This document shows, one piece after another, positions 9,189 to 18,726 of a stretch of 64,000 bases of DNA (position 1 is its first letter; the number at the start of each line of letters is the position of its first letter). The stretch spans positions 124,001 to 188,000 of the forward strand of contig MPML01000002.1 of assembly GCA_002238445.1 (NCBI GenBank). The letters are read 5' to 3'. The notes beneath the pieces were generated by a model. That model was not told the DNA's origin and searched no databases. It saw only the letters and a program-made list of their open reading frames with translations. Source of the stretch: Caldilineaceae bacterium bin5. Lineage in GTDB: Bacteria; Chloroflexota; Anaerolineae; Caldilineales; Caldilineaceae. The position numbers were made by a program, and so were the translations under genes.

Positions 9189-10664
9189 ATGTCCCGCAAA
9201 ATGTTAGGCATCGCTAACACTTTGCGGGCTGGGACAGGATATCAGCGCTATCTGTGTATCCTGATTGTGGTGGGATTCGGTCTGCGGCTGGTGATGCTGG
9301 ACCGCTTTCGTTTTCACCAGGATGAGGCGCTCTACAGCTACTGGGCGCTGCACTTTCTCCATGATGATCCCCATTTTCTGGAACAGTGGATCGACAAGCC
9401 ACCTTTGTTTATCTGGCTGCTGGCCTACTGGTTCAAGGCTTTTGGCACTTCCGAGGCCAGCGCGCGGCTGCTGAATGTCGGCATCAGCATGGTCACGATC
9501 CCGGTTGTGGCGGCCATCGCGAGGCGAGCATGGACGACGGCCGCGGGCGTGGTGGCAGCAACGTTCTTCGCGCTGAATCCGTTTGCGATCAGCTATAGTC
9601 CGACGGCTTTCACCGATCCCCTGCTGGTGCTGGCGGGCGTATGTTCACTGTGCGCGGCGCAAAGATCACGCGGGGTCTTGACGGGACTATGCCTGGGCGC
9701 GGCGATCATGACCAAGCAGCAGGGTGTCTTGTTTGTGCCGCTGGCGCTGGCCGTTTTGATAACGGGGAACCCGAAAGCCAAGCCCATCCTGGCCGCGGCG
9801 CTGCGCGTTAGCGGTGGGATTGCACTGACAGTTCTGCCGGTTCTGTACTGGGACAGTTTGCGCTGGGCGGTCGCGCCGTCGCCGTGGGATCTGAGTGTAC
9901 GCAACTATGGCGCGCTGGAGGTGGTCTCGATCGACCATTTGCTTGGGCGCGCTACGCGCATCGCTGAACTGCTTTGGTATCTGACGGCCAGTCACATCGT
10001 GTGGATCGTCCTGGTAGGGGCTGCCGTTTTGGCAGCGGTGTACGCGCGGGGGACAGACCATTTTCCGCGACGAAATACAGTTTTAGCCGTACTGTTGTGT
10101 GGCTGGATTGGTGTGTATTGGGCCATTCATGCTGCGTTCAGTCTGCCTCTTTGGGATCGGTACTTCCTGCCGATAGCGCCGGTATTCGCGATTCTCTGCG
10201 GATGGATCGGGGCCAGAGTCCTGTCGCTCAGTTCCGACGTTTGGAGACCAGCTGTAATCGGGTTGTGGATGGTGTTATTGCTGCCCGGCGCTATGCAGGC
10301 GGCCAGGGGCGGACTCCCGATTGGCGGTGATCATGGCGCGTACGATGGGCTGCGGGAGGTATCTGGCTGGCTGGATAGCAATAGTCCAGCAGGGGCCGTG
10401 CTGTATCACCAGTCGCTGAGCTGGCACCTCCAGTTCTACCTCTATGAGAATCCGCGTGACTATACCGTGCGCTGGTTTGCAAGCCCGGTGGCGCTGGCAG
10501 ATGATGCCGCCAAGAGGGCGCAGCAGGCCAGGTATGTAATCGCTCCGGCCTGGAGGCCGTTGCGAAACTCCCATCCTCATCTGTCGGCGCGCGAGTTGGC
10601 TTTGGTTCGAAGGTTCAAGACAGAGCAGTTTGCTGTCTATGAGCTCGTGTTGAACCGGCGTTAA
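9189..10664 (+). CDS. Membrane glycosyltransferase, GT39/ArnT-like
   Basis: About 491 aa integral membrane enzyme. After the first membrane helix the loop carries RFHQDEALYSYWAL, matching the acidic (D/E)E motif of the first periplasmic loop in lipid-phosphate-sugar dependent GT-C enzymes, and IDKPPLFIW is the typical DKPP motif of ArnT/PMT-like proteins. About ten further hydrophobic segments and a short soluble C-terminal part follow. It likely transfers a sugar from a polyprenyl-phosphate donor on the outer face of the membrane; acceptor unknown. The start is uncertain: a TTG at 9120 is in frame, but the N-terminal 23 residues it adds look non-native. Confidence 0.8.
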   Translation: MSRKMLGIANTLRAGTGYQRYLCILIVVGFGLRLVMLDRFRFHQDEALYSYWALHFLHDDPHFLEQWIDKPPLFIWLLAYWFKAFGTSEASARLLNVGISMVTIPVVAAIARRAWTTAAGVVAATFFALNPFAISYSPTAFTDPLLVLAGVCSLCAAQRSRGVLTGLCLGAAIMTKQQGVLFVPLALAVLITGNPKAKPILAAALRVSGGIALTVLPVLYWDSLRWAVAPSPWDLSVRNYGALEVVSIDHLLGRATRIAELLWYLTASHIVWIVLVGAAVLAAVYARGTDHFPRRNTVLAVLLCGWIGVYWAIHAAFSLPLWDRYFLPIAPVFAILCGWIGARVLSLSSDVWRPAVIGLWMVLLLPGAMQAARGGLPIGGDHGAYDGLREVSGWLDSNSPAGAVLYHQSLSWHLQFYLYENPRDYTVRWFASPVALADDAAKRAQQARYVIAPAWRPLRNSHPHLSARELALVRRFKTEQFAVYELVLNRR

Positions 10665-10817
10665 TCCGGCTGCCGCCGGCTGCTTCTCATCGGACAGATG
10701 GCGGCAACCATACATGTTGTCAGAATGGTACAATAGTGTCAGGAGAAATGGTTTTTTGCTGGGTGGCAGATGCCATCCCAGTCTTGAGAGATGGATACAA
10801 TCAAGGGGAGACAGATT

Positions 10818-11795
10818 ATGTGTGAAGTCATACCAAATGCCGAGAAGGCAAACGGTTCTGGCGTCGTTTCGCGGGCGCAGGGCTGCCTTCTTGGCCAGTT
10901 GATAGGGGATGCGCTAGGCAGCCTGGTGGAGTTTGAGTCACCGGAACGGATTCGCCGCAGGTATCCAGACGGCGTGCGCGATATGGCTGACGGCGGCACC
11001 TTTAACACCATCGCGGGTCAGCCCACCGACGATTCCGAAATGGCGCTGCAGTTGGCGCGATCGCTAGTGTCATTGGGAAAGTTTGACCAGGAAGAGGCGA
11101 GAAAGGGATACGTGTATTGGCTGGATTCCGGTCCTTTTGACTGCGGTTTCACTATCCGGAACGGCCTGAGAGGAAGGCATGATCCTGGCAGCCAGGCCAA
11201 CGGGGCGATGATGCGGATCAGCCCGTTGGGGATCTTTGGAGCGAACCATTCGTTGGAGCAGGTGGCGGAATGGGCGCGTCAGGACGCGGTTCTGACCCAT
11301 ATCCATCCGGTCTGCCAACAGGCCAACGCGCTTTTCGCGATGGCGACAGCGCACGCGGTGAGGACGGGATGCAGCGCTAGTGATTTGTATCAGGAGATTG
11401 TGAGGTGGGCGGAGGAAATGGAGGTGGACAACAGTTTAAAGGAGACGGTTGCAGCTGCTGCCGACTCTCCGCCCGACGATTTTGTTGACTCTCAGGGGTG
11501 GGTGCTGATCGCCTTCCGCAACGCACTCTGGCAGCTTCTCAATGCCGAAAACGTGGAGGAGGGTATCGTGGACAGCGTCATGCGCGGGGGAGACACAGAC
11601 ACAAATGCGGCGATTTGCGGGGCACTTCTAGGCGCAGTGTATGGACGAGAGGCGATCCCTGATCGATGGATCGAAACGATCCAGGGCTGCCGACCCCAAG
11701 CGGGAATGCCCGGCGTGTATAAACCCCGTCCCGAATGCTTCTGGCCAGCGGATGCACTGGAGTTGGCCGAGCAGTTGATAGCACGTGCTGACTGA
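10818..11795 (+). CDS. ADP-ribosylglycohydrolase family protein
   Basis: 325 aa DraG-type all-alpha enzyme that removes ADP-ribose or hydrolyses related N-glycosidic bonds using a binuclear Mg/Mn site. Motifs are clear: GCLLGQLIGDALGS at the N-terminus, QPTDDSEMAL (metal ligands T-D-D), GQANGAMMRISPLG-type SQANGAMMRI, and the C-terminal RGGDTDTNAAICGALLGA (metal ligands D-T-D). The ATG at 10818 has AAGGGGAG 7 nt upstream, preferred to the ATG at 10791. It stands 150 nt after the glycosyltransferase and just before the DUF1907 gene; partner unknown, and many relatives act on small nucleosides rather than proteins. Confidence 0.88.
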   Translation: MCEVIPNAEKANGSGVVSRAQGCLLGQLIGDALGSLVEFESPERIRRRYPDGVRDMADGGTFNTIAGQPTDDSEMALQLARSLVSLGKFDQEEARKGYVYWLDSGPFDCGFTIRNGLRGRHDPGSQANGAMMRISPLGIFGANHSLEQVAEWARQDAVLTHIHPVCQQANALFAMATAHAVRTGCSASDLYQEIVRWAEEMEVDNSLKETVAAAADSPPDDFVDSQGWVLIAFRNALWQLLNAENVEEGIVDSVMRGGDTDTNAAICGALLGAVYGREAIPDRWIETIQGCRPQAGMPGVYKPRPECFWPADALELAEQLIARAD

Positions 11796-11839
11796 CGTTG
11801 GTCCGAACCATCACTAAGGGAATTGGAAGATTGGCGGAG

Positions 11840-12835
11840 ATGACAATGGAAGCGATGAAACGGGTGACTATGTGGTCGCCGCCGTTGGAGGTGTTGGCGC
11901 CATACGTGCGGGATGGGTTGGAGGCCAACTACGCCCAGGTTGATGTTGAAGTAGTTGACTGCCCCGATCTGCGGACACTGGGTTGCGCCAGCCCCGGCAT
12001 CGGCGGCTCGACGGTCTTACTGGAGGTGGGAGGGGAACCTTGCGCGCACAACCCCAGGTACCGGCACGTCACTTTCGATATGGCGAAAATGGCGAGCGAC
12101 TGCGGTCAGTCCGACGGCAGTGTTTTCGGCGCGGGCATGGCGTATCCGGGAGTATTGGAAGGGCATTGCGGGGAGGTCATCGCCACCTTGCAAGCGGGTG
12201 GGGTCAACCGGTCGAAGGTCGCTCGCGTCGGGCGACAGCGCGAGTGCATTGTCGAGCATTATGCGTCCACGCGCCACAGCGGTCTCTCCAACCTCTTCGT
12301 ATCGGAGGGCCGGCCGGGTCCGGTGCTTAAGGTCAGTGTGGAAAGGCGGACAGGCAGCGAAAGTTCCTTTACGCAGGCGCTGCGGAAGAGTCTGCAAGGC
12401 CATCCGGACATTGGCGCTGCCGGCGCGAGGCAGGTGGGTATGGGCGGCGTCTTTGTCATCGAGGCAGGCCAGATCCGCTCCCATGTGATGCCGGATTACG
12501 AGTGCATTGCCCACAAATACTACGACACTGAGACCGAGGAGGTAGTCTCCGACTTTCTCCAGTTTTATGAGCACATGGGGCCAGACCTGCTCTGCCTGGC
12601 CGTTTTTTGGACCGGCGATCCCACCGGCGGAAAGCTGCATTTGCGAGAATCGGGGGAGCATACGCACTTTTTCCACATGGGCGAGCTCAACCAGGCAGGC
12701 CATTACCATTATGATGTCAGCCCCGATACTATCCGCTACACGGGCTATTTCAATGTTGCAGCTGAACTGGTGCGCATCGGCGACATCTATGCGGAACTTG
12801 AACGGCAATCAAAACAAAATGACGAGGGACGATGA
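11840..12835 (+). CDS. DUF1907 (C11orf54-like) putative ester hydrolase
   Basis: About 331 aa and homologous over its length to the DUF1907 family typified by human C11orf54, a zinc-dependent esterase in vitro. Visible family blocks: GGSTVLLEVGG near the N-terminus, LSNLFVSEGRPG, GMGGVFVIEAGQIRSHVMP, and the zinc-binding EHTHFF with GHYHYD (His about 274-290), followed by YTGYFNVA. The start is chosen at ATG 11840 (ATG 11846 equally possible; TTG 11798 less likely). Its stop overlaps the ATG of the next MR/MLE gene by 3 nt (ATGATG/TGA), so the two are translationally coupled and probably act on the same substrate. Confidence 0.85.
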   Translation: MTMEAMKRVTMWSPPLEVLAPYVRDGLEANYAQVDVEVVDCPDLRTLGCASPGIGGSTVLLEVGGEPCAHNPRYRHVTFDMAKMASDCGQSDGSVFGAGMAYPGVLEGHCGEVIATLQAGGVNRSKVARVGRQRECIVEHYASTRHSGLSNLFVSEGRPGPVLKVSVERRTGSESSFTQALRKSLQGHPDIGAAGARQVGMGGVFVIEAGQIRSHVMPDYECIAHKYYDTETEEVVSDFLQFYEHMGPDLLCLAVFWTGDPTGGKLHLRESGEHTHFFHMGELNQAGHYHYDVSPDTIRYTGYFNVAAELVRIGDIYAELERQSKQNDEGR

Positions 12836-13947
12836 TGAAGATTCAAGAGGTAAGGGCAGTTGGTCTGCGCGGGGCGACGCCAGAGGGCGGCTGGAGCGAA
12901 GAGCTGAAGGAGGAGGACTGCATCCACACACTTGTCTTCATCGCGACGGATGAAGGCGTCACCGGAACCGGCTCCGTCTTTACCAACGATGGGCTGGTAT
13001 TGGCGGCGCTGGAAGTGCTGCGCCCGCTGCTGATTGGGCAGTCGGCGATCGAGCCGGAACGTGTGAGCGAGCATCTACACCAGAATACGTTCTGGATGGG
13101 GCGCGGCGGCAGCGTAACGCACACGATCAGCGGCATCGATATCGCGCTGTGGGACATTTTGGGCAAGGTGACGGGGCAGCCGGTCGGGCGCCTGTTGGGT
13201 GGGCGCTACCGCGAGCGGGTGCGGCCCTATGCCTCGCTGCTGATGGACCAGCCTGGCCCGCTGCGTGATGAGTTGGAGCAGTGGAAAGAACAGGGATTCC
13301 GCGCGTTCAAGATGGGGTGGGGGCCATTTGGCCGCGTCAGCGACGAACTGGACGAGCAGATCGTGGCCACCGCCCGCGAGGTTGTGGGGGACGACAACCA
13401 GTTGATGGTAGACGCGGGCGGAAGCGACGCCCACTGGCAGGGCCGCTATACTTGGGCACTACGTTGTGCGGGGATGTTGGCCGATTACGGTGTGGACTGG
13501 TTTGAGGAGCCGTTACGGCCGGACGACCTGGAAGAATTCATCCATCTTCGTCGCAACACGACGATCCCGATTGCCGGTGGTGAGGTACTGACGCGGCGGC
13601 AGTCATTCCTTCCCTTTCTCCTGCAGGGCGCATTCGATATCGTACAGCCGGATGTCGCCAAAGTCGGGGGCATTAGTGAGGAGCGCAAGATCGGCTGGAT
13701 GGCGCAGGAGAATGGCGTGCGGTTGATCCCGCATGGCTGGAACACTGCTTTGGGACTGGCGGCGGACCTGCAGCTGGCCTCGGCGCTGGCGGATACCGAC
13801 CTGGTGGAGTACAAGACCGGCTCGCCTTATATCGACGAGATCGTGGTGGGTGGCTGGCAGCTGGATGAGGATGGAATGCTGTCGATTCCCGATGGGCCAG
13901 GTCTTGGAATCGAGTTGGATATGGACGCGGTTGGGCGCTATTCATAA
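12832..13947 (+). CDS. Mandelate racemase/muconate lactonizing enzyme family protein
   Basis: 371 aa enolase-superfamily protein. Capping domain, then barrel ligands in VDAGG, WFEEP and GGEV, Asp in VQPD, and His in IPHGW. The second-strand position that carries Lys-x-Lys in many members reads FKMGWG, so only the first Lys is present. It is more distant from the enolase at 1567 than a recent duplicate would be. Two ATGs (12832 and 12835) compete; the first overlaps the DUF1907 stop. Likely a sugar-acid dehydratase; substrate unknown. Confidence 0.88.
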   Translation: MMKIQEVRAVGLRGATPEGGWSEELKEEDCIHTLVFIATDEGVTGTGSVFTNDGLVLAALEVLRPLLIGQSAIEPERVSEHLHQNTFWMGRGGSVTHTISGIDIALWDILGKVTGQPVGRLLGGRYRERVRPYASLLMDQPGPLRDELEQWKEQGFRAFKMGWGPFGRVSDELDEQIVATAREVVGDDNQLMVDAGGSDAHWQGRYTWALRCAGMLADYGVDWFEEPLRPDDLEEFIHLRRNTTIPIAGGEVLTRRQSFLPFLLQGAFDIVQPDVAKVGGISEERKIGWMAQENGVRLIPHGWNTALGLAADLQLASALADTDLVEYKTGSPYIDEIVVGGWQLDEDGMLSIPDGPGLGIELDMDAVGRYS

Positions 13948-13999
13948 GGGGTATGAGTGAGCCTTGTGTTTTTGGAATGCAGGGAGCGGGGAAGTTGAC

Positions 14000-15325
14000 C
14001 TAGACGGCCGGGCGAGTTCGCCAGACGCGTACCTGCTTTTTGCCGAGAATAAGCCACCAGACGGTCACTGTTTCGGAGGTGAAGCCGGCCAGTAAGGACG
14101 CCACTCCCAGAGCCGCGCCTTGCACGCCGAAGAGCGGCAGGATTAGAAGGGCGACGAGAATTGCGCCCGTGCGCATGGGAGCGCCAACTGCCATTGGAAA
14201 GGTGTGCCGCTCAATGAAGGCCATGCTGTGAAAATGGGCGCGGTGTATCACCACAAACGGGAAGAATGTGTAGATCTGAAGAGGCACGCGACTGAGCTCT
14301 GCCAGGGCGGGCGTCAGGCCAATGACCTGCTCAAGTAGTATCGTCCGCAGCGGCGTCCAGAAGAGCAAGAGACAGATGGCGGTGGCGACGAGGCCACACC
14401 AGTAGGCGTAACGCAGGAATGGCCGGTAGGAACGCAGTTCCGAGTAGAAGGGAGGGACGAGCGCGCGCAGTTCATTGAGCCAGCGGTAGGTCCACTGACC
14501 GAGGGTATAGGCTACGGTCAAGGCCGCCAAGGCCTCTGCGCCGTGGGCGCCGCGTACGACGAACAGGTTGATGAGCGGCCGGCTGGACTCTTGCATGAAG
14601 TTCATGAGCGCAATCGGCCAGGTAAAGCGGAAGAATTCTGCATAGGTGATCGGGGGACGCTCCAACTTGGCGGGCAGGCCGCTGCCAAAGAAACGCCAGA
14701 GATAGAAGAGGATTGTGACAGACTCGGTCAGGATTGTGGCATAGAGAACGAGAACAGGCAGCCAGATCGGATGGGTGCGGATCGCCTCGATCTGCAGTAG
14801 TGCAACGACGGTTGCGAACCCGGCAGCGACGCTCAAGGCGGTGGCGACGCTGATCTGGCCGGTGTGTTTGCCACGGGTCAACACGCCGGTAGCGAGTTGG
14901 GTTGTGCCCCGCAGAAGCGGCATCGGCAGCAACCACAACATCATCAGGCGCACGCGATCGCCGGTTTCGGGGTCGATGCCATGGAGGCCTTCAAGCAGTT
15001 GGCGGCTGATCGATGTGCCGCCGAGCAGCCACTGGACGGCCATCATCAGTAGAGCCAGCAGGCCGACATAGTGCAAGCCCCGCCAGAAGTCGCGTTTATC
15101 TTCCACCAAGACCAGCCCGGCGTAGCGAATTTGGGCGAGCGGGCTGGAAAGCGTTGTAACCAGTCCCCATGCCAGCCCGAAGGCAGCCAATACGCGGATC
15201 GCGTCGGGCATACGCGCCATGCCGGCGTTGATTGTCTGCGCGCCGAATTCGAAGATGAGAATTGTCAGGACTAGTGGGAGAAGGAAACGAGTAAAGCGCA
15301 GATACATGAAGTGCAGGCCAGGCAT
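14000..15325 (-). CDS. Multi-pass membrane transporter, MOP/ANK-like
   Basis: About 441 aa with roughly twelve hydrophobic segments arranged like a MATE/polysaccharide flippase. The mid segment ending SRPLINLFVVRGAHGAEALA and the last helix pair GVQGAALGVASLLAGFTSE recall the progressive-ankylosis (ANK) branch as well as Wzx-type flippases. The start MPGLHFMYLRF at 15325 places a short cytoplasmic tail before the first helix; the frame remains open upstream to 15517 but those residues are Cys/His-rich and not membrane-like. It converges with the enolase gene 52 nt away. Substrate unknown. Confidence 0.65.
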   Translation of the reverse strand: MPGLHFMYLRFTRFLLPLVLTILIFEFGAQTINAGMARMPDAIRVLAAFGLAWGLVTTLSSPLAQIRYAGLVLVEDKRDFWRGLHYVGLLALLMMAVQWLLGGTSISRQLLEGLHGIDPETGDRVRLMMLWLLPMPLLRGTTQLATGVLTRGKHTGQISVATALSVAAGFATVVALLQIEAIRTHPIWLPVLVLYATILTESVTILFYLWRFFGSGLPAKLERPPITYAEFFRFTWPIALMNFMQESSRPLINLFVVRGAHGAEALAALTVAYTLGQWTYRWLNELRALVPPFYSELRSYRPFLRYAYWCGLVATAICLLLFWTPLRTILLEQVIGLTPALAELSRVPLQIYTFFPFVVIHRAHFHSMAFIERHTFPMAVGAPMRTGAILVALLILPLFGVQGAALGVASLLAGFTSETVTVWWLILGKKQVRVWRTRPAV

Positions 15326-15638
15326 CTCGCGCAGTGCCTCAAGGCAGGCAAGGAGGCTGTGCGGACGCTGAACGCCCTGCCGGTGGTTGACGGATTGTGT
15401 ATATGCAGCATTTGAGATTATCACACAGGGAGGGGCTGCATGCCAACGATGGCGGCACACGCAGAAAAGGGTGCAGTCTTCATTAAGTTTGCAGTTTTTC
15501 GGTAACTGCTCAGCCACATACGGTGTTTGTATTGACTGCCCTTTATTCTCGTCTCAGTTCAGGCTGCCTAATGACGCATCCTGTTGGCGGCTGCCAGGTT
15601 GGTTGAGGCACACTGCTGGTTTGAAGGCGTAGCGGTGG

Positions 15639-15713
15639 GTGAGGCATGTTTTTGGAGGGGGGCGTTGCGGGGGCGCAGCCCCTGCACAAGGGAGGGCCGA
15701 AGGCCCGACCGCC
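15639..15713 (+). repeat. GC-rich structured repeat, copy 2
   Basis: Same core as copy 1, but the second hairpin reads GGGCCGAAGGCCC instead of GGCCGCTTGCGGCC. Flanking sequence TTGGCGGCTGCCAGGTTGG... resembles the flank of copies 3 and 5. It occupies the 627-bp gap 15326-15952, which has no supported gene. Confidence 0.85.
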
Positions 15714-15952
15714 GAAATGCAAAGAGAGAGTATGGCGAAGTGTGGAGAGAGAGCTGCCCTCACCTGATTCAGGAGCGCGACGAGACTAACGCGGAGAAGT
15801 AGCGGCAAGCTCTGTTGTAGATTTCGGGCAATGGAGCATAAAAGGCGAGGCGGTGCATTGACAACCGCTTGTGGCTGTGCAAGAATCAGACTTATTAAGA
15901 TGGGCAAGGCATCCCTCACTTCGGCCTCCTCACTATTGGCAGTGGTAACTCA

Positions 15953-17545
15953 ATGAGCGTAAAGACTCCAGAATGGGTGAAGCACGCAGTTTTCTATCAG
16001 ATCTTCCCGGATCGATTCTGTCGCAGCCCGCGTTTGCGGCAATCTCCCGGCATCCAGTTCAAACCGTGGGGCTCGCCGCCATCGGAGCAGGGCTTTCAGG
16101 GTGGTGATCTGCTAGGCATTGTTGACCGTCTGGACTATTTAACGGATCTGGGGGTCAATGCGCTTTATCTGAACCCGATCTTCAGTTCAGCCTCCAATCA
16201 CCGTTACCATACGTTTGACTACATGCAGGTAGATCCACTGCTGGGCGGGGAGACAGCTTTTCGCGAGTTACTGGACCAAGCCCACGGACGGGCGATGCGG
16301 GTGGTGATTGACGGTGTCTTCAACCATTGCGGGCGCGGATTCTGGCCGTTCCATCACATTTTGGAGACCGGAAAGAAATCACCTTACTTCGACTGGTTCC
16401 GTGTAAAAGGCTGGCCGCTGCGCCCTTATCACAGCAGTGAGAAGCAACCCCACAACTATGCGGCCTGGTGGAATCTGCCCGCTCTGCCGCAGTTGAACAC
16501 CAGCAATCCCGGCATGAGGCAATATCTGCTCGACGTTTCCCGCCACTGGATTGCGTTTGGCGCAGACGGTTGGCGTCTGGACGTTCCGGAAGAGATCGAC
16601 GATCCACCCTTCTGGCGGGAGTTCCGGCGGGTGGTGAAGGAGGCAAATGCCGACGCCTACGCGGTGGGTGAAATCTGGCACGAGGCCGAGGAGTGGCTGC
16701 AGGGAGATCGGTTTGACGCGGCGATGAACTACGTCCTGAGTCGCGCTGCCTATGGCTACTTCGGGGCTGAGACACTGCGCCTCGACTTCCGGCCGGGCGG
16801 CTATACGATTGAGAAGCTGGATACGCCGGCATTTGCTGCCGAAATCGAGAGGATGCTGGAGCGCTACGACTGGCAGGTAGTAACCGCCCAGCTCAACCTT
16901 ATGAACAGCCACGATACAGCGCGCAACCTGTGGGCTCTCGACGGCGATGCCAGTGGTGTGCGGCTGTGTTTGCTGCTGCAGATGACGCTGCCAGGAGCAC
17001 CTTGCATCTACTACGGTGAGGAGATAGGAATGAACGGCGGCCCTGATCCGGGCTGCCGCGGGGCATTCCCGTGGGAAGAGCAGGAAAGTTGGGATTGCGA
17101 CTTGCTTGACTTCCACCGGAAGGCGATTGCTCTGCGGCACAGCCACCCCGCCCTGCGAACGGGGGCGTACAGGACACTCGTCGCGGCGGGCGACATATTC
17201 GGTTTCAGCCGCTCGCTGAGCGGAGGCCAGGGACTGCTCCCTCCAAGGGCAGGCGAAGCCAACGAGAAATCAGACAGGCTGATCGTGCTATTTAACCGCG
17301 CAAGGTCGAAGGCGCGGCTGGCAGTTCCGCTGGAGACTCAGGATCAGACCGGCGGCGAGGACGATACTTCACCGCAACTGTCTTTTCGCGCAATCTGGCC
17401 GCCTGAGAACTGCGGACAACTGCATAATGTAGAAAACGGCACACTGTGGGACCTGACGATACCGCCCAGAGAGGCACTGATATTAGAGGGGACGGGTGCT
17501 GTGGGGTCCGAGACTCTCGAGCAGGAGCGCAATGGAAACGGTTAA
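15953..17545 (+). CDS. GH13 alpha-amylase family glycosidase (neopullulanase-like)
   Basis: 530 aa cytoplasmic-type glycosidase without signal peptide. The GH13 conserved regions are present: DGVFNHCG, GWRLDVPEE with nucleophile Asp210, GEIWHEAEEW with acid/base Glu240, and NSHD with Asp321 stabilising the transition state. VFYQIFPDRF at the start is typical of cyclomaltodextrinase, neopullulanase and maltogenic amylase. It would cleave malto-oligosaccharides inside the cell. It lacks the extra N-terminal starch-binding domain of many neopullulanases. Its 3' end overlaps the next gene by 14 bp. Confidence 0.9.
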   Translation: MSVKTPEWVKHAVFYQIFPDRFCRSPRLRQSPGIQFKPWGSPPSEQGFQGGDLLGIVDRLDYLTDLGVNALYLNPIFSSASNHRYHTFDYMQVDPLLGGETAFRELLDQAHGRAMRVVIDGVFNHCGRGFWPFHHILETGKKSPYFDWFRVKGWPLRPYHSSEKQPHNYAAWWNLPALPQLNTSNPGMRQYLLDVSRHWIAFGADGWRLDVPEEIDDPPFWREFRRVVKEANADAYAVGEIWHEAEEWLQGDRFDAAMNYVLSRAAYGYFGAETLRLDFRPGGYTIEKLDTPAFAAEIERMLERYDWQVVTAQLNLMNSHDTARNLWALDGDASGVRLCLLLQMTLPGAPCIYYGEEIGMNGGPDPGCRGAFPWEEQESWDCDLLDFHRKAIALRHSHPALRTGAYRTLVAAGDIFGFSRSLSGGQGLLPPRAGEANEKSDRLIVLFNRARSKARLAVPLETQDQTGGEDDTSPQLSFRAIWPPENCGQLHNVENGTLWDLTIPPREALILEGTGAVGSETLEQERNGNG

Positions 17546-18467
17546 GGTCATTCTCAACCCGTACGCGGGGCGCGGGCGCGGCGGGCAGGTAGCCGGCGCG
17601 ATCGAGGCCGCGTTCCGCCGCGGGAATGTCCCCTTTGAGATGGCGGAAACTTCTGCGCCTGGGGAGGCGGTTTCTCTGGCGCGGCAGGCGCGGCTGGACG
17701 GGTATGGGATCGTGGCTGCCGCGGGTGGGGACGGAACCATCCATGAGGTCGTCAACGGCCTGGCACTGGCGACGGGGGAGGGCGAGACCGTGCAAGGGTT
17801 GGCCGTAATGGCGGCGGGCAGTGGGAACGACTTTGCAGATGTGGTGGGCGCGGCCCGAGACTATGATGCAGGCGTACAAGCCATCCGCGAAGGAAACACG
17901 CGTTACGTCGATTTGGGTCTGGTCGAAGCCTTCGACGGAGTCGACACTTTGCGGCGCTACTTTGACAATAATTTGGGCGTAGGTTTTGAGGCGCAGGTAA
18001 CGGTTGAAAGCCGCAAGATTAAGCGGCTGCGCGGGTTCGCCATCTATTTGTGGGCAACTTTGCGAGCGTTGCGGGCGTATGACCAGCCGCATTTTGAGGT
18101 TGGCTGGACGGACGGCGACGGCAATTCTTTTGAGGCAGCCAAGCCCATGTTGCTGGTCAGCGTTGGCAACACACACCGCACGGGCGGGGCTTTCTATTTG
18201 ACGCCGGATGCTGTTATGGACGATGGTTTGCTCGATCTGGCCTACGCCGACGCGCTTTCCCAGATTGGGATTCTGAATCTTCTGCCCAGAGCGATGACGA
18301 GGGGAGGGCTGCACAGTCAGAAGGCCGTGAAATTCAGCCGACTGCGCTCCGCCTGTATTGCGATACGACAGCCTGTCCCAGTGCATACGGATGGCGAGAT
18401 ATTGTCGCAAGGGATAGAGAAACTGACCATAGAGGTGCAGCCCGGCCGACTGCAAGTAATTGTATGA
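17532..18467 (+). CDS. Diacylglycerol/sphingosine kinase-like lipid kinase
   Basis: 311 aa YegS/DagK-family protein. ILNPYAGRGRG at residues 5-16 and the nucleotide-binding AAGGDGTIHEVVNGL (about 71-85) are diagnostic, and GSGNDFA follows. Such enzymes phosphorylate diacylglycerol or related lipids at the membrane. The ATG at 17532 lies inside the amylase 3' end with CAGGAG upstream; the frame opens earlier, but only from within the amylase. Co-transcription with the amylase is likely, though no shared pathway is evident. Confidence 0.87.
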   Translation: METVKVILNPYAGRGRGGQVAGAIEAAFRRGNVPFEMAETSAPGEAVSLARQARLDGYGIVAAAGGDGTIHEVVNGLALATGEGETVQGLAVMAAGSGNDFADVVGAARDYDAGVQAIREGNTRYVDLGLVEAFDGVDTLRRYFDNNLGVGFEAQVTVESRKIKRLRGFAIYLWATLRALRAYDQPHFEVGWTDGDGNSFEAAKPMLLVSVGNTHRTGGAFYLTPDAVMDDGLLDLAYADALSQIGILNLLPRAMTRGGLHSQKAVKFSRLRSACIAIRQPVPVHTDGEILSQGIEKLTIEVQPGRLQVIV

Positions 18468-18598
18468 AGTGGGTGTATTTCAAGCTGTCGTCCTTAGCGT
18501 TTGGTTGATGTCTCTACAGACTGAGACCACCACTGGACAGACATTTCGCGAAGAAAACTCGGATGCACCCTGTGATATTCCCCGTGGACACTCCTTCT

Positions 18599-18606
18599 GG
18601 TATAAT
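18599..18606 (+). promoter_or_regulatory. Extended -10 promoter
   Basis: TGGTATAAT, a TGN motif with perfect TATAAT, about 120 nt upstream of the membrane protein gene at 18727 and in the gap after the lipid kinase. Confidence 0.4.
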
Positions 18607-18726
18607 TAAAGTGGCGGATTAGCAGACTACCCCATCGCCTCATGGTCGCTGTCCGATTTTCGATCGGTTCTTGTGATCTGAGGGCTAATCAGTCCTGCCG
18701 GTAGCACGAAGGAGTACAGGTAGACT

